A stretch of DNA of 64,000 nucleotides. Source: SIAJ01 sp963773845 (GTDB lineage Bacteria > Planctomycetota > Planctomycetia > Gemmatales > Gemmataceae). A model generated the notes under the pieces. The model searched no databases. It worked only from the letters and a program-made list of their open reading frames with translations, and was not told where the DNA came from. Location: the NCBI GenBank assembly GCA_963773845.1, contig CAVZCU010000013.1, positions 496,001 through 560,000 on the forward strand. The letters are read 5' to 3'. The number at the start of each line of letters is the position of its first letter. Position 1 is the stretch's first letter. Of this stretch, positions 51,759 through 61,735 are shown piece by piece. The translations under genes were made by a program, and so were the position numbers.

Positions 51759-51775
51759 CGTTTGCTTCCCGGAGC

Positions 51776-51852
51776 CAGAAGTCAGAGGTCGGAATCAATC
51801 GCCTCTGGCCCCTGACTTCTGACTTCTGACTTCTGATCTCTGACTTCTGGCC
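51776..51852. repeat. Heptamer inverted array between ABC ATPase and permease genes
   Basis: The right arm begins one base after the ATPase stop codon: TGACTTC three times (51813-51833), TGATCTC, TGACTTC (to 51847). The left arm at 51776-51800 (CCAGAA, GTCAGAG, GTCGGAA) is the matching reverse complement over about 24 nt with a few differences. Same unit family as 10298 and 12351. Confidence 0.85.
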
Positions 51853-52793
51853 TAAGTGTCGCGACTCAAGACTACATCCGTGTACAGCCCTTCCAGGTTC
51901 TTCCGGCGCAAATCGAGCCGGCGAATCGACCAGCCCGAAGAGACAATCTTGCTCGCCAGCGCTTCGCGTAAGTCGCTGCCTCGTTCTTGTTCAATCTCGA
52001 CGCCAAGCAGGCCATCCTCGATCGGCCGAGTCAGCACCTTTTTCACGCCTCCTTGCTGTTCCAGGAGTTGTCGAACTCCCGGTTCAGGCCCGCGAATTTC
52101 CATCACCAGGATCGGCACTTGTTCGGCCAATCGACTCAGTCGGCCGTCCCAACGGATCGTGCCGCGGCTGATGATGATGACTCGATCGCAGATCTGCTCC
52201 ACTTCCGGCAAGATGTGGGTGGATAGGAGAATTGTGTGTGTGCCGGCAAGCGACTTGATCGTGTCGAGAGTTTGCCGAATCTGGATCGGGTCGAGGCCGG
52301 ACGTCGGCTCATCGAGGATGAGCACCTTGGGGTCGGCGATCATCGCGTCCGCAAGGCCCACGCGCTGGCGATATCCCTTGGACAATGTGCCGAGCAATCG
52401 GCGACGCACCTCTTTGACCCGGCATCGTTCGAGACACTCTTCCACGCGTTTGCGACGCAGCGCGCGATCGACATTCTTCAGCTTCGCCCGGTATGTCAGA
52501 TACTCTTCAACGCGCATTTCCGGATAGAGGGGGACGCTTTCGGGCAAATAGCCAATACTCTCGCGCACTTTCATCGATTCATTCATGACGTCGTTGCCGC
52601 AGACCGTGGCGATGCCGCTGGTGGCGGGCAGAAACGTCGTCAGAATGCGCATGGTCGTCGTTTTGCCGGCGCCATTGGGCCCGAGAAACCCGACCAGCTC
52701 GCCGGGTGGCACTTCGAAATGGATATGATCGACGGCCAAGACGGGGCCGTACTTCTTGCACAGGTCGTCGACCCGAATCGCATGCTCGCTCAT
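51852..52793 (-). CDS. ABC transporter ATPase, GldA-like
   Basis: 313 residues, intact. Walker A GPNGAGKTTTMR, Q-loop region ESIGYLPESVPLYPEM, signature TLSKGYRQRVGLADAM, Walker B VLILDEPTSGLDP, switch His in LLSTHILPE. It has a C-terminal domain of about 90 residues as in GldA and CcmA-like exporters. It is the first gene of the four-gene operon with permease, GldG-like and DUF4340 proteins; in other bacteria the Gld set is linked to gliding, here the cargo is unknown. Confidence 0.93.
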   Translation of the reverse strand: MSEHAIRVDDLCKKYGPVLAVDHIHFEVPPGELVGFLGPNGAGKTTTMRILTTFLPATSGIATVCGNDVMNESMKVRESIGYLPESVPLYPEMRVEEYLTYRAKLKNVDRALRRKRVEECLERCRVKEVRRRLLGTLSKGYRQRVGLADAMIADPKVLILDEPTSGLDPIQIRQTLDTIKSLAGTHTILLSTHILPEVEQICDRVIIISRGTIRWDGRLSRLAEQVPILVMEIRGPEPGVRQLLEQQGGVKKVLTRPIEDGLLGVEIEQERGSDLREALASKIVSSGWSIRRLDLRRKNLEGLYTDVVLSRDT

Positions 52794-52906
52794 GTCAACT
52801 ATCGTATGGGCGCGTCAATCGTGGGGCAGTCCGCTAGTGCACCGATGAGGCGAAGGCGTCTAGTTGGTTCTATGCCGCAAATGCCCGGAGTGTTCTAAAC
52901 TCCGGC

Positions 52907-54122
52907 ATGAGCCCTCAAGAAGAACGGTTCATGGAGTGCATCTGCGCCGAGCCGGACGACGATCGTCCACGGCTTATTTTCGCGGATTGGCTGGACGAGC
53001 GGGACGACCCCCGCGGCGAATTCATTCGAATTCAAATTGCCCTGGCTCGGCTGCCGGCCGACGATCCCCGACGGAACCAATTGATCGATCGGGAATCGGC
53101 GCTCTTGGCCCGGTATCACGCAACTTGGTCGGCCCCGCTCGGCAGCATGACCGGTCAGCAGACTTTCCATCGGGGCTTTGTCGAAACCGTGATCGTTGAA
53201 GCACGCACGTTCATCCTTCGGGGCGACGAGTTGCTTCGACGTGCGCCGATTCGTCATGTCTGGTTTGTGGACATTGGCAGCAGCCTCGCCCGACTGATGA
53301 ACTCCCCCCAGTTGGCCCAACTGTCGGCCGTGACGATCTTCGCCCATCACATGGATGAGTCACTTGCGCAGTCTCGTCGATTCCGTGTATCTCGGCCGCT
53401 TGCAGTCCCTCAATATCGGGCGCAATCGGATCGGCGATCGCGGGGCGGAACGGCTTGCCCGTTCGCCCCGATTTCAAAACCTTGTCGAACTCGATTTGAG
53501 CGACAATGCCGTCGGCGACACGGGAGCCCATGCGCTGGCGAATTCGCGGAACCTGCGAACCTTGCAATCGCTCGAACTCCGCCGCAATGAGTTGAGCCGG
53601 GCGGGACTCGGTTATTTGTGTCGTTCCAAGATGCTGGAGGGGCTTCGACGATTGGGCCTGGGCCTCAACTACGTTGGCGCCGAGCGGGATTCACCGGCGC
53701 CCGAAGTCGGCGTGGTTCGCCTGTCCTCACTCGATCTGAGTGAAAATGGAATCGGTCCCCAAGGCATCGCCCTGTTGCCAGTTCTGCCCGGTTTGAATGA
53801 ACTGACACGATTGACTGTGGACCGAAACGAAATCGGCAACGACGGAGCGACGGCGCTGGCGAATTGGTCTGGGATCTCCTCGTTGCAATCTTTAGCACTC
53901 GTTGGCAATCGGATTGGCGACGATGGGGCTCGGGTTTTGGCCCGATCGCCGTACCTGCATCAACTCGCCGAACTCGATTTAAGCGACAATCCGATCCATG
54001 ACTCCGGAGCCTTTGAACTCTTGAACACGCCGCGACTGCCGCGATTGAAGCGCCTCGGATTGCCGCACCTCGGTCTTACTCCTCGAATGCGCAAAGCATT
54101 GATGACCCGTTATCCCGGGTAA
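52907..54122 (+). CDS. TIGR02996 domain plus leucine-rich repeats, one frameshift
   Basis: The N-terminal 42 residues are a TIGR02996 repeat-companion domain (LIFADWLDERDDPRGEFIRI), a Gemmata-lineage marker. Then a linker and a frameshift near 53370. The other frame gives six or more LRR units of the RNI type, for example LQSLNIGRNRIGDRGAERLA, LVELDLSDNAVGDTGAHALA, LTRLTVDRNEIGNDGATALA, AELDLSDNPIHDSGAFELLN. Likely a cytoplasmic protein-binding scaffold; no partner known. Ends at 54122. Confidence 0.88.
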
Positions 54123-54516
54123 CGTTACGCGGTTTCGACACTTGGGCGAGCGGCCGGTTCAGCCCTACCCTGATGGCCGGCGAGATTCCAATGATGCCGT
54201 GCATTCCCCGCTTCTGCTCGCGAAGCGAAACCAGGTCCACGTCGAACCGCTCTCCCGAGCCGTTCGGCCCAGTTCCGGGGAGCCACAGCCTACGAATTGC
54301 GCAATTCTGACCAGGGATTAGTAATGGGAAAGCCGGGCCATGACTGAAACCGCAAAAATCGAAGGAATCCCCTTGCATCGGACGACCACTCGAAATACTG
54401 GATGCGGTGGCTCGGGCCGCCGCGGCCCGGTCAGGCTAGCCAGCCGGAAAGCGAGTGAGCCAATTTGAGCCAGTTTGACCCAAAAACAAAAGATGTTAGC
54501 CGAACCAGGGAGGGAC
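54123..54516. other. 394-nt intergenic region without supported gene
   Basis: Short frames here lack start signals and family likeness. A GC-rich imperfect stem lies near 54400-54430 (CTCGGGCCGCCGCGGCCCGG). TGAGCCAATTTGAGCCAGTTTGACCC near 54456 is a short near-repeat of about 10-11 nt leading into the TGTCAC repeats. Confidence 0.4.
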
Positions 54517-54546
54517 AATGTCACAAAATGTCACAAAATGTCACAC
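54517..54546. repeat. Three 10-nt direct repeats AATGTCACAA
   Basis: AATGTCACAA, AATGTCACAA, AATGTCACAC are head to tail at 54517-54546. Helical-turn spacing (10 nt) would put three identical sites on one face of DNA. It marks the left edge of the repeat and transposon cluster. Confidence 0.6.
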
Positions 54547-54585
54547 CAAAAAAAGATACTACCCCTTGTCCGGGACAGGGAATGC

Positions 54586-54978
54586 GTAGCGGAACTCGCC
54601 AGAGTTCCGTCTTTGGTCCCGCCCAAACGGAAGTCTGGCGACTTCCATTACGAAAGCAGGTAGCGGAACTCGCCAGAGTTCCGTCTTTGGTCCCGCCCAA
54701 ACGGAAGTCTGGCGACCAGCCCTTTCAACATGGCGGAACCCTCTATGAAAATAGGGGTTTCCTGGTTGCTGTGCCCGGGATGCGATCCCGGGGGCGGGCT
54801 GGCAAACCGAACCAGAACTCGGAAACTGCTTGTTTTTCCGAGGGGCCGCTTCCCCAGCTTGCCAGGCTTGCCTGGTCGCCATGTTGAAAGGGCTGGTCTG
54901 GCGACTTCCGTTACGAAAGCAGGTAGCGGAACTCGCCAGAGTTCCGTCTTTGGTCCCGCCCAAACGGAAGTCTGGCGA
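54586..54978. repeat. 74-nt tandem repeat array with paired palindromes
   Basis: Each unit contains CGGAACTCGCCAGAGTTCCG, an 18-nt spacer and CGGAAGTCTGGCGACTTCCG; the two palindromes are near reverse complements of each other. Copy A (54586-54659) is intact. Copy B (54660-54715, resuming 54905-54922) is split by a MITE. Copy C (54923-54978, resuming at 57870) is split by the IS4-like element. Both breaks are after TCTGGCGA. Confidence 0.9.
54716..54896. mobile_element. 181-bp MITE-like element
   Basis: Terminal inverted repeats of 20 nt are perfect: CCAGCCCTTTCAACATGGCG at 54716-54735 and its reverse complement at 54877-54896. The direct repeat TCTGGCGA flanks both sides (54708-54715, 54897-54904). 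No coding frame. The termini share CCA and TCAACAT with the IS4-like element nearby, so that family could move it. Confidence 0.85.
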
Positions 54979-55745
54979 CCACTTCTGTCAACATCTGGCT
55001 CTTGCGTAAGGTTAAGAGCCCCATACATTTTCGTCAGCTGGAGGTTTTTTCGCACCATTCGAGAGGCACGGGCATGGAAGCTACGGAGCGCGAAGGCGCG
55101 GCGGGATTCGATTTCCGAGATGTCGCGGCACGCTTGCCGCTGGCCGATGCCGCGCTGTCGATTTGGCGTTTCGTTTTCGACCCGCAACGCCTCAACGCGC
55201 TCTGGAATGAACATCGCGGTCGGTGTTATGAAAAGGTCATTACCTTCGCGACGATGGTGCATTTGGTGGCCGACGCTTTGCTGTTGCACCGTGGCAGCGG
55301 TCGACGCAGTTTCGAGAAGAATATCGCCTCGGGCCAACTCTCGACCAGCATCGCCGCGGCATTTGGCAAACTCGGCCGACTGCCGATCGCGGTGAGCCAG
55401 GCTTTGCTACGTCATGGCACCGCCGCACTGCGTAAGCTGATCCCGACGACATCCCTGCGTGAGTTGCCGGCCGGTTTGCGTGGTTTCACAGTCATCGTGA
55501 TCGATGGTAAAGCGATCAAGAAGGTGGCGAAACGGCTCAAACCGTTGCGGGGCGTGGGCGGCGGCTTACTGGGCGGCAAGGTGACCGTGGCGCTCGAGTG
55601 GGGTTCGGGTCTGGCCGTGGCGATGCAGGCGCATGCCGATGGCGATGCCAGCGAACGACCGCTGCTCGACGGTTTGCTGACCCAGGTGTATGGGCTGGTG
55701 TCGCAACTCTGCTTGTACGTGTCCGATCGCGGCTTTTGCGATTTA

Positions 55746-57063
55746 GGCAGCGGCGTGGAAATGATCTACCATCATTCCGCCCAATCGTGTATGAGTAGGC
55801 CTGTCTCAAGGAGGAGACGGCCATGTCACCGCTCACGGAAGATGTCATTCAGACCATCCAGTCAGCCACTAAGCTTCTTACCGGCTATCGGCGCCGACAG
55901 TTCCAAGCCGAGACCGCCATCAAATACTGCAACGGTTCCGCCCGTGAGGCGGAGACGACCTTCGGTTGGGGACGTGCAGCGGTGATCACGGGGCTCGGCG
56001 AACTCCGTACCGGCATCCGTTGCCTGGACGCCTGTCACCTCCGCGGACGCAAAAAGACCGAAGAACTCTGCCCGAAACTCGAGGAGCATGTCCATCGTTT
56101 GGTCGACCCCCATGCGCAGGCCGACCCCAAGTTTCAGACCACCCTGGCGTTCACCCGGATCACCGCCAAGGCTGTTCGCGAGGCCCTGAAAGCCGAGCCC
56201 GAGTTGAAGGGCTTCGTACCCTGCCGGCAGACGGTGGGCTGTCTGCTCAACCGCCTGGGCTACCGGCTCCGCCGGGTCCTCAAAGCCCGTCCCGAAAAAA
56301 AATTCCCGAAACCGACGCGATCTTCGCGAACGTCCAAGCCGCCCGCATTCGGACGGCGAGCGAAGCGGACACGCTGAGAATCTCCCTCGACACCAAAGCG
56401 AAAGTCAAGATCGGCGAATTCTCCCGCGGCGGTCAGGCACGCGGCATCGAACCCGTCAGGGCCGTCGATCACGACATGTCTCCCGACGCCGTGCTGGTCC
56501 CGTTCGGCGTGCTGGAGTTGAATCGCGGCAACGTGACGATCCAGCAACCGTGGTTCCTGTTCGGCCATTCGAAAGAAACCAGCGACTTCATCGCCGATGG
56601 TCTCGATCAATGGTGGAACGAGCGGAAGACGGTTCATCTGGGCGTCCAGCGACTGCACATCGAACTCGATAATGGTCCCGAGATTGCCAGTTGCCGCACG
56701 CAGTTCATGAAACGCCTCGTGGAGTTCGTCGATCGCCACCGGATCGAAGTCGAACTGGTGTACCTGCCGCCGTACCACAGCAAGTACAATCCCATCGAGC
56801 GTTGCTGGGGCATCTTGGAGCAGCACTGGAACGGCACGCTCCTGCATTCGATCGAGCAAGCCTTGCGCTGGGCGGGCACGATGACATGGCGGACGATTCA
56901 CCCGTTGATCCGCGCGGTCACCACGACTTACGAACGCGGTGTCCGGCTAACCCAAACCGCATTTGCCCCCATCGCGAGCCGCTTGATCCGTTCCCAGACC
57001 TTGCCCAAATGGAGCCTCATCATTGAGCCCCAGTGACCGGTAGATTTATTTCGCGCGGCTGCC
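55746..57063 (+). mobile_element. ISAzo13-family insertion sequence, 1318 bp, apparently intact
   Basis: Imperfect terminal inverted repeats of about 24 nt: GGCAGC..GCG.G..AAT and CTACC on both ends. A 3-bp duplication TTA flanks it (55743-55745, 57064-57066). It holds a single transposase in two overlapping frames and interrupts the IS4-like transposase gene. Confidence 0.85.
55823..57036 (+). CDS. ISAzo13 transposase made by programmed -1 frameshift
   Basis: Rhodopirellula-type DDE transposase. The first frame starts at 55823 after a strong AAGGAGG (MSPLTEDVIQTIQSATKLLT), holds the N-terminal DNA-binding part and ends at 56377. At 56295-56302 eight A residues occur in the phase A-AAA-AAA. 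A -1 slip there joins LKARPEKK to IPETDAIFANVQAARIRTAS in the second frame, which contains the catalytic core: ISLDTKAKVKIGEFSRGG, LHIELDNGPE, and YLPPYHSKYNPIERCWGILE. Ends 57036. This slippage is usual in the family, so I treat it as real. Confidence 0.85.
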
Positions 57064-57869
57064 TTAGTGCGCTTGGCGCGGTTTACGGCGCGGGCCGCTG
57101 ACCATTTCCTGGTCCGCCATCAAAGCAACACGAAATTTACGGCCGATGCCGAGCGACCGCCACGGACTGGCACCGACGCGAAAGGCCGAGCGTATGCGGA
57201 GTCGTGGGGTTGGCTGGGCGGCCCGCGCAGCGCCGGCCGCCGGTATGTCCGGCGCATCGTCCTGTCGCGGCCGGGCGAAGAAGAGCTGGCGCTGGTCACC
57301 GATCTGTTGGATGCCGACGCGGTTCTCGCGGTCGATTTGCTGTGGCTCTACCTGGAGCGTTGGGGCATCGAGCGGCTGTTTCAAAAAGTGACCGAGGTGT
57401 TTGGCCTGGCGGGTTTGATCGGCAGCACGCCGCAGGCGTGTATCTTCCAATTTGCCTTCTGCATGATCTTGTACAACATCGTCCAGTTGCTGACGACCTA
57501 CGTAGCCGAGGTCAAGCAATGCCCACCCGAACGGATCTCGCTCGAGAAGTTCTTCGATGATCTTCGCGACCAATTGGTCGCCTGGAACATCGTCATCGGA
57601 CCGGAACCGACCGCCGTGTGGTTTGCCGAATGTCTCCCGGAAGAGGACTTACGCGAACGTCTGCGTACCATGCTGGCTGGAACGTGGAGCGAAACGTGGT
57701 GGAAAGCCAAGCCGCAACCGAATCGCACGACCACGAAGCGCGTCGGTAAACGCGGTCATGGCTCCGTGTTCCGCATCCTCCAGAGCCATGCTCAAGCCCA
57801 AGCGAAAGCCAAAACGACAGCTCAGCAAAAAACCGCGCGGCAAAGATGTTGACAGCAGTGGTCTGGCGA

Positions 57870-58162
57870 CTTCCGCTACGAGGCGAAACCGCTGTTGGCT
57901 GCCAAAGTGTGATTCTCAATGCCTGGAAACCGATCGAGATGTGCTGCGTGACAATGTGACCGCACAATCGCCCAGAGACATTCAAACGACGCAAACAATC
58001 TCCCGGCACGAGATTAGATATGCACAATTTGTGGTGGCAAGCAGCGAATTCCCTTTCGGGACGAGGTGAGCGACTTTTGGCAAGGTTTTTGAAGCACTAT
58101 AATGGCAGGTAGTTGACCACCCTGTCCACGGACCGGCATTGTCCGCCGGGGGAACGTACGTC
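57870..58162. promoter_or_regulatory. Spacer with probable promoter of the NfeD-flotillin operon
   Basis: It begins with the remainder of repeat copy C (CTTCCGCTACGAGGCG). A perfect TATAAT is at 58098-58103 with TTGGCA at 58077-58082; the 15-nt spacer is short. The start codon at 58163 has GGGGA upstream. No gene is visible in the rest. Confidence 0.5.
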
Positions 58163-60351
58163 ATGTCCGTCACCATGAAATGGGTTCGTCTTTCGCCGGC
58201 AGTCTTGCTGGCGCTTTTCGTCGTCCAACCAGCGTCCGCCCAAGACAAGCGGCAAGTCGATGGCGTTTATATCACCGTGCAAAACCCCATCACCGAAGGA
58301 CAGGTCAACCGAATCAAGTCCGATGTCGATGTCGCCCGCAACGATCCCAGGCGAAACGTCAAGAAAGTGATTTTTGACTTCAATCCGGACGGCAAAGACG
58401 CATCGACGGAGGCCTATGGTCCTTGTACCGACCTGTCCGAATTCATCCGTAATCTTTCCAGCAATGGCCTGACGACGATCGCGTTTATCCACGGCAAAAC
58501 GACCCGGCACTCGGTACTGCCAGCGCTGGCGTGCGACGATCTGGTTATGGCGTCTGGATCACAAATCGGGCAAGTGAGTGGCGGCAACACCGTGGTCAGC
58601 AAGAACCAGATCAATGATTACCTGACTATCGCCGGTATCGCTCGAGCCGGGGCCGTTCTCAAGATGATCGACAAGAACGTTCGGCTTTATCAAGCCCAGT
58701 ACAAGGGATCGACGATCTACGTTGATAAGCGCAAGCTCGACGATCCAAACCGCGATGCCGCCTATGGGGATGTTCGCATCGTCAATCAAACTGCGGAGCC
58801 GATGTCTCCTGGGGTCGAACTCTATGACATGGAGCATGCACGTAAGTACGGCATCTGCAAACTCCAAAGAGACACGATCGAAGAATTACTCGAGTGGTAT
58901 CAGTTGCCCCCGTCCATCTTGCAAGGCAATCCGCTCGGTACACGGGCCATGAAGCCGGTCCGGATCATGATCGAAGGAACGATCAACACCGCTTTGCGGG
59001 AAAAGCTTCGCCGGCAGATCGAAGGGGCCAAGGCCCGGGAAGAGAACACATTCTTCTTCGTCATTGAAACCACCGCCAATGGCGATCCGGCCGCCGCCCG
59101 AGATATCGCGGAAGACTTGATCGCACTCGGCAAAGATCGGGATTATCGGGCCCGAACGATTGCATTCATTCCCAGCAGCGCCCCGACCTGGCCATTTTCC
59201 TGGCATTCGGGTGCCAAGAGATGGTCATGTACAAGGGCCCGGCGCCCGAAGGCGAAGCGGTTGTCGGCAACTTCGAAACGATGCTTGGCGGCAACAACGG
59301 CAAGCGCATCAACGAAGAAGCGATCCGTCGGAATCTCCAAGAAATCGCTGAGAAAATGGGCCAATCCAAGCTCATTGTCGACGGTCTATTCGACAAGAAT
59401 CTGGTCATCATCCGCGCCGTCAACGACAAGACGAGCGAGCACGCGCTGATGAACGAGGCCGATCTCCGGGCGCCAGGCAACAAGGACTGGCGCCGCGAAG
59501 GAATGGTGAAGGAAAAGGGCGTCTTGCTCAAACTGACGGCGTCCAAGGCAAAGGATCTGAAGATCGCCAAGACGATTGACAACAAAGATATTGCCGAGGT
59601 GTATGCGCTCTATGGCGTCGACTCCAAGGACGTCCGCTCATCGGAGCCGTCGTGGCTCGACGATTTTGCCGCATTCTTGCGGCAGACGCATGTCTCGATT
59701 CTGCTGGTTGTGATCGGAATCGCCGGGCTCGTCCTCGAGTTAAAGGCCCCCGGACTGATCGTGCCAGGAGTGATCGCGGCGATCTGCTTCGTTCTCTTCT
59801 TCTGGGCTCAGACCCAACTCGGCGGCCAGTTGATTTACCTGGCCATCATGCTTTTCCTCCTCGGTCTCGCTCTGCTCGGAATTGAGATTTTCCTTTTGCC
59901 TGGTTTCGGCGTGGCGGGAGTTAGTGGCATCTTGCTGATCCTCGCCGGCCTGGTACTGGCGGGACTCGATAAGGCTCCGGAGAGCACCGAAGACTGGATG
60001 TCGCTGATCGGCAAGATGTTGCGGTACGGTTTGACGATGGCCGGCGCTGTCGTGCTGTCATTCATTTTGTCCCGCTATTTGCCGAAGATCCCATACGCCA
60101 ATCGGCTGATGCTGGTCCCGCCGGAGGATAAGCCGGAAATGGACGAAGCATCGCCGTTGCCGGGCGTCGATATGGCGGTCTCCCTTCTCGGTCAAGTTGG
60201 GACATCGACATCGACGCTTCGCCCGGCCGGCATGGCGAAGTTTGGCGAACGATATGTGGATGTCGTGACCGAAGGGGATTTCATTCCGGCCGGCACGCCG
60301 ATCCAGGTCGTCGAGGTCGAAGGCACGCGTATTGTGGTGAAGCGGGTCTAG
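58163..60351 (+). CDS. NfeD family membrane protein with two ClpP-like domains, one frameshift
   Basis: Long NfeD (NfeD1b-type): signal peptide MKWVRLSPAVLLALFVVQPA, two ClpP/crotonase-like domains, four or five membrane segments, and a C-terminal OB-fold (LLGQVGTSTSTLRPAGMAKF). A shift near 59185, one C missing in a CCCCC run, separates FIPSSAP from DLAIFLAFGCQEMVMYKGPA. At the expected catalytic serine positions the first ClpP domain has RHSVLPALACDDLVM and the second IPSSAPDLAIFLAFG instead of the usual SAG motif, so protease activity is doubtful. First gene of an operon. Confidence 0.87.
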
Positions 60352-60368
60352 CAAAGCGGAGGACGGTG

Positions 60369-61046
60369 ATGGCCCAGCCGATCCTATTGGTGGAAATCCT
60401 GCTCGTTGCCTTGGGCATCATCTTCTTGGTATTCGAGTTCAAGGCGCCGGGTCACATCGCGTCGGGAGTCGTCGCGCTACTTTGCTTTGCTGCATTCTTC
60501 CTGATTCATTTCCTCCTCGGCGGTCAAATGATCGTCGTGGGACTTGCCTTTTTCGTCGTTGGCATCGCGCTCTTGGGCATCGAAGTGTTCCTCATTCCGG
60601 GGCATGGAGTCGCCGGCATTTGCGGAGTCGTGCTCATTCTGGCGGGGTTGGTCGTGGCTGGCATGAATTCCTGGCCGGAAACGGTTGCGGACTGGGTGAG
60701 TGCTCTGAAAGTCATGCTTAGGCACATTCTGACAATGGCATGTGCCGTGCTTATTGCATTTCAATTGACAAAGTATCTGCCGGATGTGCCCTATATCAAC
60801 CGGCTATTTCTGTTGCCACCGGGAGAGAATTCGGAAGTGGAAGAGCCCCAACTGCCGGGGACTGAGGAGGCGGTCGAACTCTTGGGCCAGGTCGGCACCG
60901 CCACATCCCTCCTGCGACCGTCCGGCATCGCTCAAATTGGCAACCGGCGCGTGAATGTGTCAACGGAGTGGGATTTCATCGAGCCTGGAACGCCCATCCA
61001 AGTCGTGGCGGTTGAAGGAACCCGGATCGTGGTGAAAAAGGTCTGA
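60369..61046 (+). CDS. NfeD family protein, short form
   Basis: 226 residues, intact. Four membrane segments (ILLVEILLVALGIIFLVFEF, FAAFFLIHFLLGGQMIVVGL, VFLIPGHGVAGICGVVLILA, HILTMACAVLIAFQLTKYL) and a C-terminal OB-fold (ELLGQVGTATSLLRPSGIAQ). It is close in sequence to the C-terminal half of the preceding NfeD, so a duplication is likely. Gap to the previous gene 17 nt. Confidence 0.88.
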   Translation: MAQPILLVEILLVALGIIFLVFEFKAPGHIASGVVALLCFAAFFLIHFLLGGQMIVVGLAFFVVGIALLGIEVFLIPGHGVAGICGVVLILAGLVVAGMNSWPETVADWVSALKVMLRHILTMACAVLIAFQLTKYLPDVPYINRLFLLPPGENSEVEEPQLPGTEEAVELLGQVGTATSLLRPSGIAQIGNRRVNVSTEWDFIEPGTPIQVVAVEGTRIVVKKV

Positions 61047-61119
61047 TCCCGTTAGAATGGGTATTGAATGTGAAGCGGTCTTGGAATTAGTTTTCGCTCA
61101 CTGGGAATTGAGAGAATCG

Positions 61120-61647
61120 ATGGATCCAATTCTGCTGGCATACATTCTGATTGCCGCCGGCGTTGTTCTCGTGTTAGCAGAGCTGGTGGTGCCGAGTGGT
61201 TTTATCCTCGTCGCCATCGGTGCTTGTAGCGCATTGGTGGGCGTCGGGCTCCTCTTCGTTCACGCGTCGATGGAGACTGCCGTGATGGCTCTCCTGAGTC
61301 TGTGCGTGGGCGGACCGGTATTAGGTGGACTTTTGTTCTACCTGTGGCCATATTCGCCGATGGGTCGCAGATTGATCAAAGCTGCCGAACAGGACGCCAC
61401 GATCGCGTCCATGCCTGCCAACCTCGAGTTGGAAGTTCTTCGCGGCAAGATTGGCCGGGCGGTATCTTCGCTGCGACCCTCCGGCGTCGCTGAATTCGAC
61501 GGGCGTAGAATTGACGTGATTACCGAAGGACTCATGGTCGATCCGGGACAATGGGTCAAGTGCATCGAGGTTCGAGCGAATAAGGTAGTAGTGAGGCCGG
61601 CGGACCCGCCGACCCTGGAAGACTTCGAGAACGCAGATTTTTCGTAA
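61120..61647 (+). CDS. NfeD family protein, minimal form
   Basis: 176 residues from ATG 61120 (MDPILLAYILIAAGVVLVLA). Two or three membrane segments (LVVPSGFILVAIGACSALVG, AVMALLSLCVGGPVLGGLLF) and the OB-fold (LRGKIGRAVSSLRPSGVAEF). In Bacillus the NfeD-like partner YuzE/NfeD2 works with flotillins in membrane microdomains. It directly precedes floA. Confidence 0.87.
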   Translation: MDPILLAYILIAAGVVLVLAELVVPSGFILVAIGACSALVGVGLLFVHASMETAVMALLSLCVGGPVLGGLLFYLWPYSPMGRRLIKAAEQDATIASMPANLELEVLRGKIGRAVSSLRPSGVAEFDGRRIDVITEGLMVDPGQWVKCIEVRANKVVVRPADPPTLEDFENADFS

Positions 61648-61735
61648 GCTAAGATGAAATAAGCCGTTTGCGGCTGCGAGCCCGTCCCTGCCGGGCACCC
61701 GTCGCGTCCGTGCGCTTTCCCCAAGGATATCCGAC

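Larger units (their letters stand above)
55074..57852 (+). pseudogene. IS4-like DDE transposase, split by insertion
   Basis: The 5' part, 55074-55745, starts MEATEREGAAGFDFRDVAAR with GAGAGG upstream and contains the first catalytic Asp (VIVIDGKAIKKVAKRL) and reaches the second (CLYVSDRGFCDL). The 3' part, 57064-57852, resumes VRLARFTARAADHFLVRH and carries the third acidic residue in YLERWGIERLFQKVTEVFGL. Joining the parts across one copy of TTA restores an uninterrupted reading frame, so the gene was intact when the inner element arrived. It is now inactive. Confidence 0.85.
54979..57861 (+). mobile_element. IS4-like insertion sequence interrupted by an ISAzo13 element
   Basis: Ends: CCACTTCTGTCAACATCT at 54979-54996 and its reverse complement with one difference at 57844-57861. 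The 8-bp target duplication TCTGGCGA lies at 54971-54978 and 57862-57869. Removing the inner element (1318 bp plus one 3-bp duplication) leaves about 1.56 kb, normal for an IS of this type. It sits inside copy C of the 74-nt repeat. Confidence 0.85.

Noticed and set aside
54586..55337. Minus-strand frames across the 74-nt repeats
   Set aside because: They consist of translated repeats and MITE sequence and have no start signals or family likeness.
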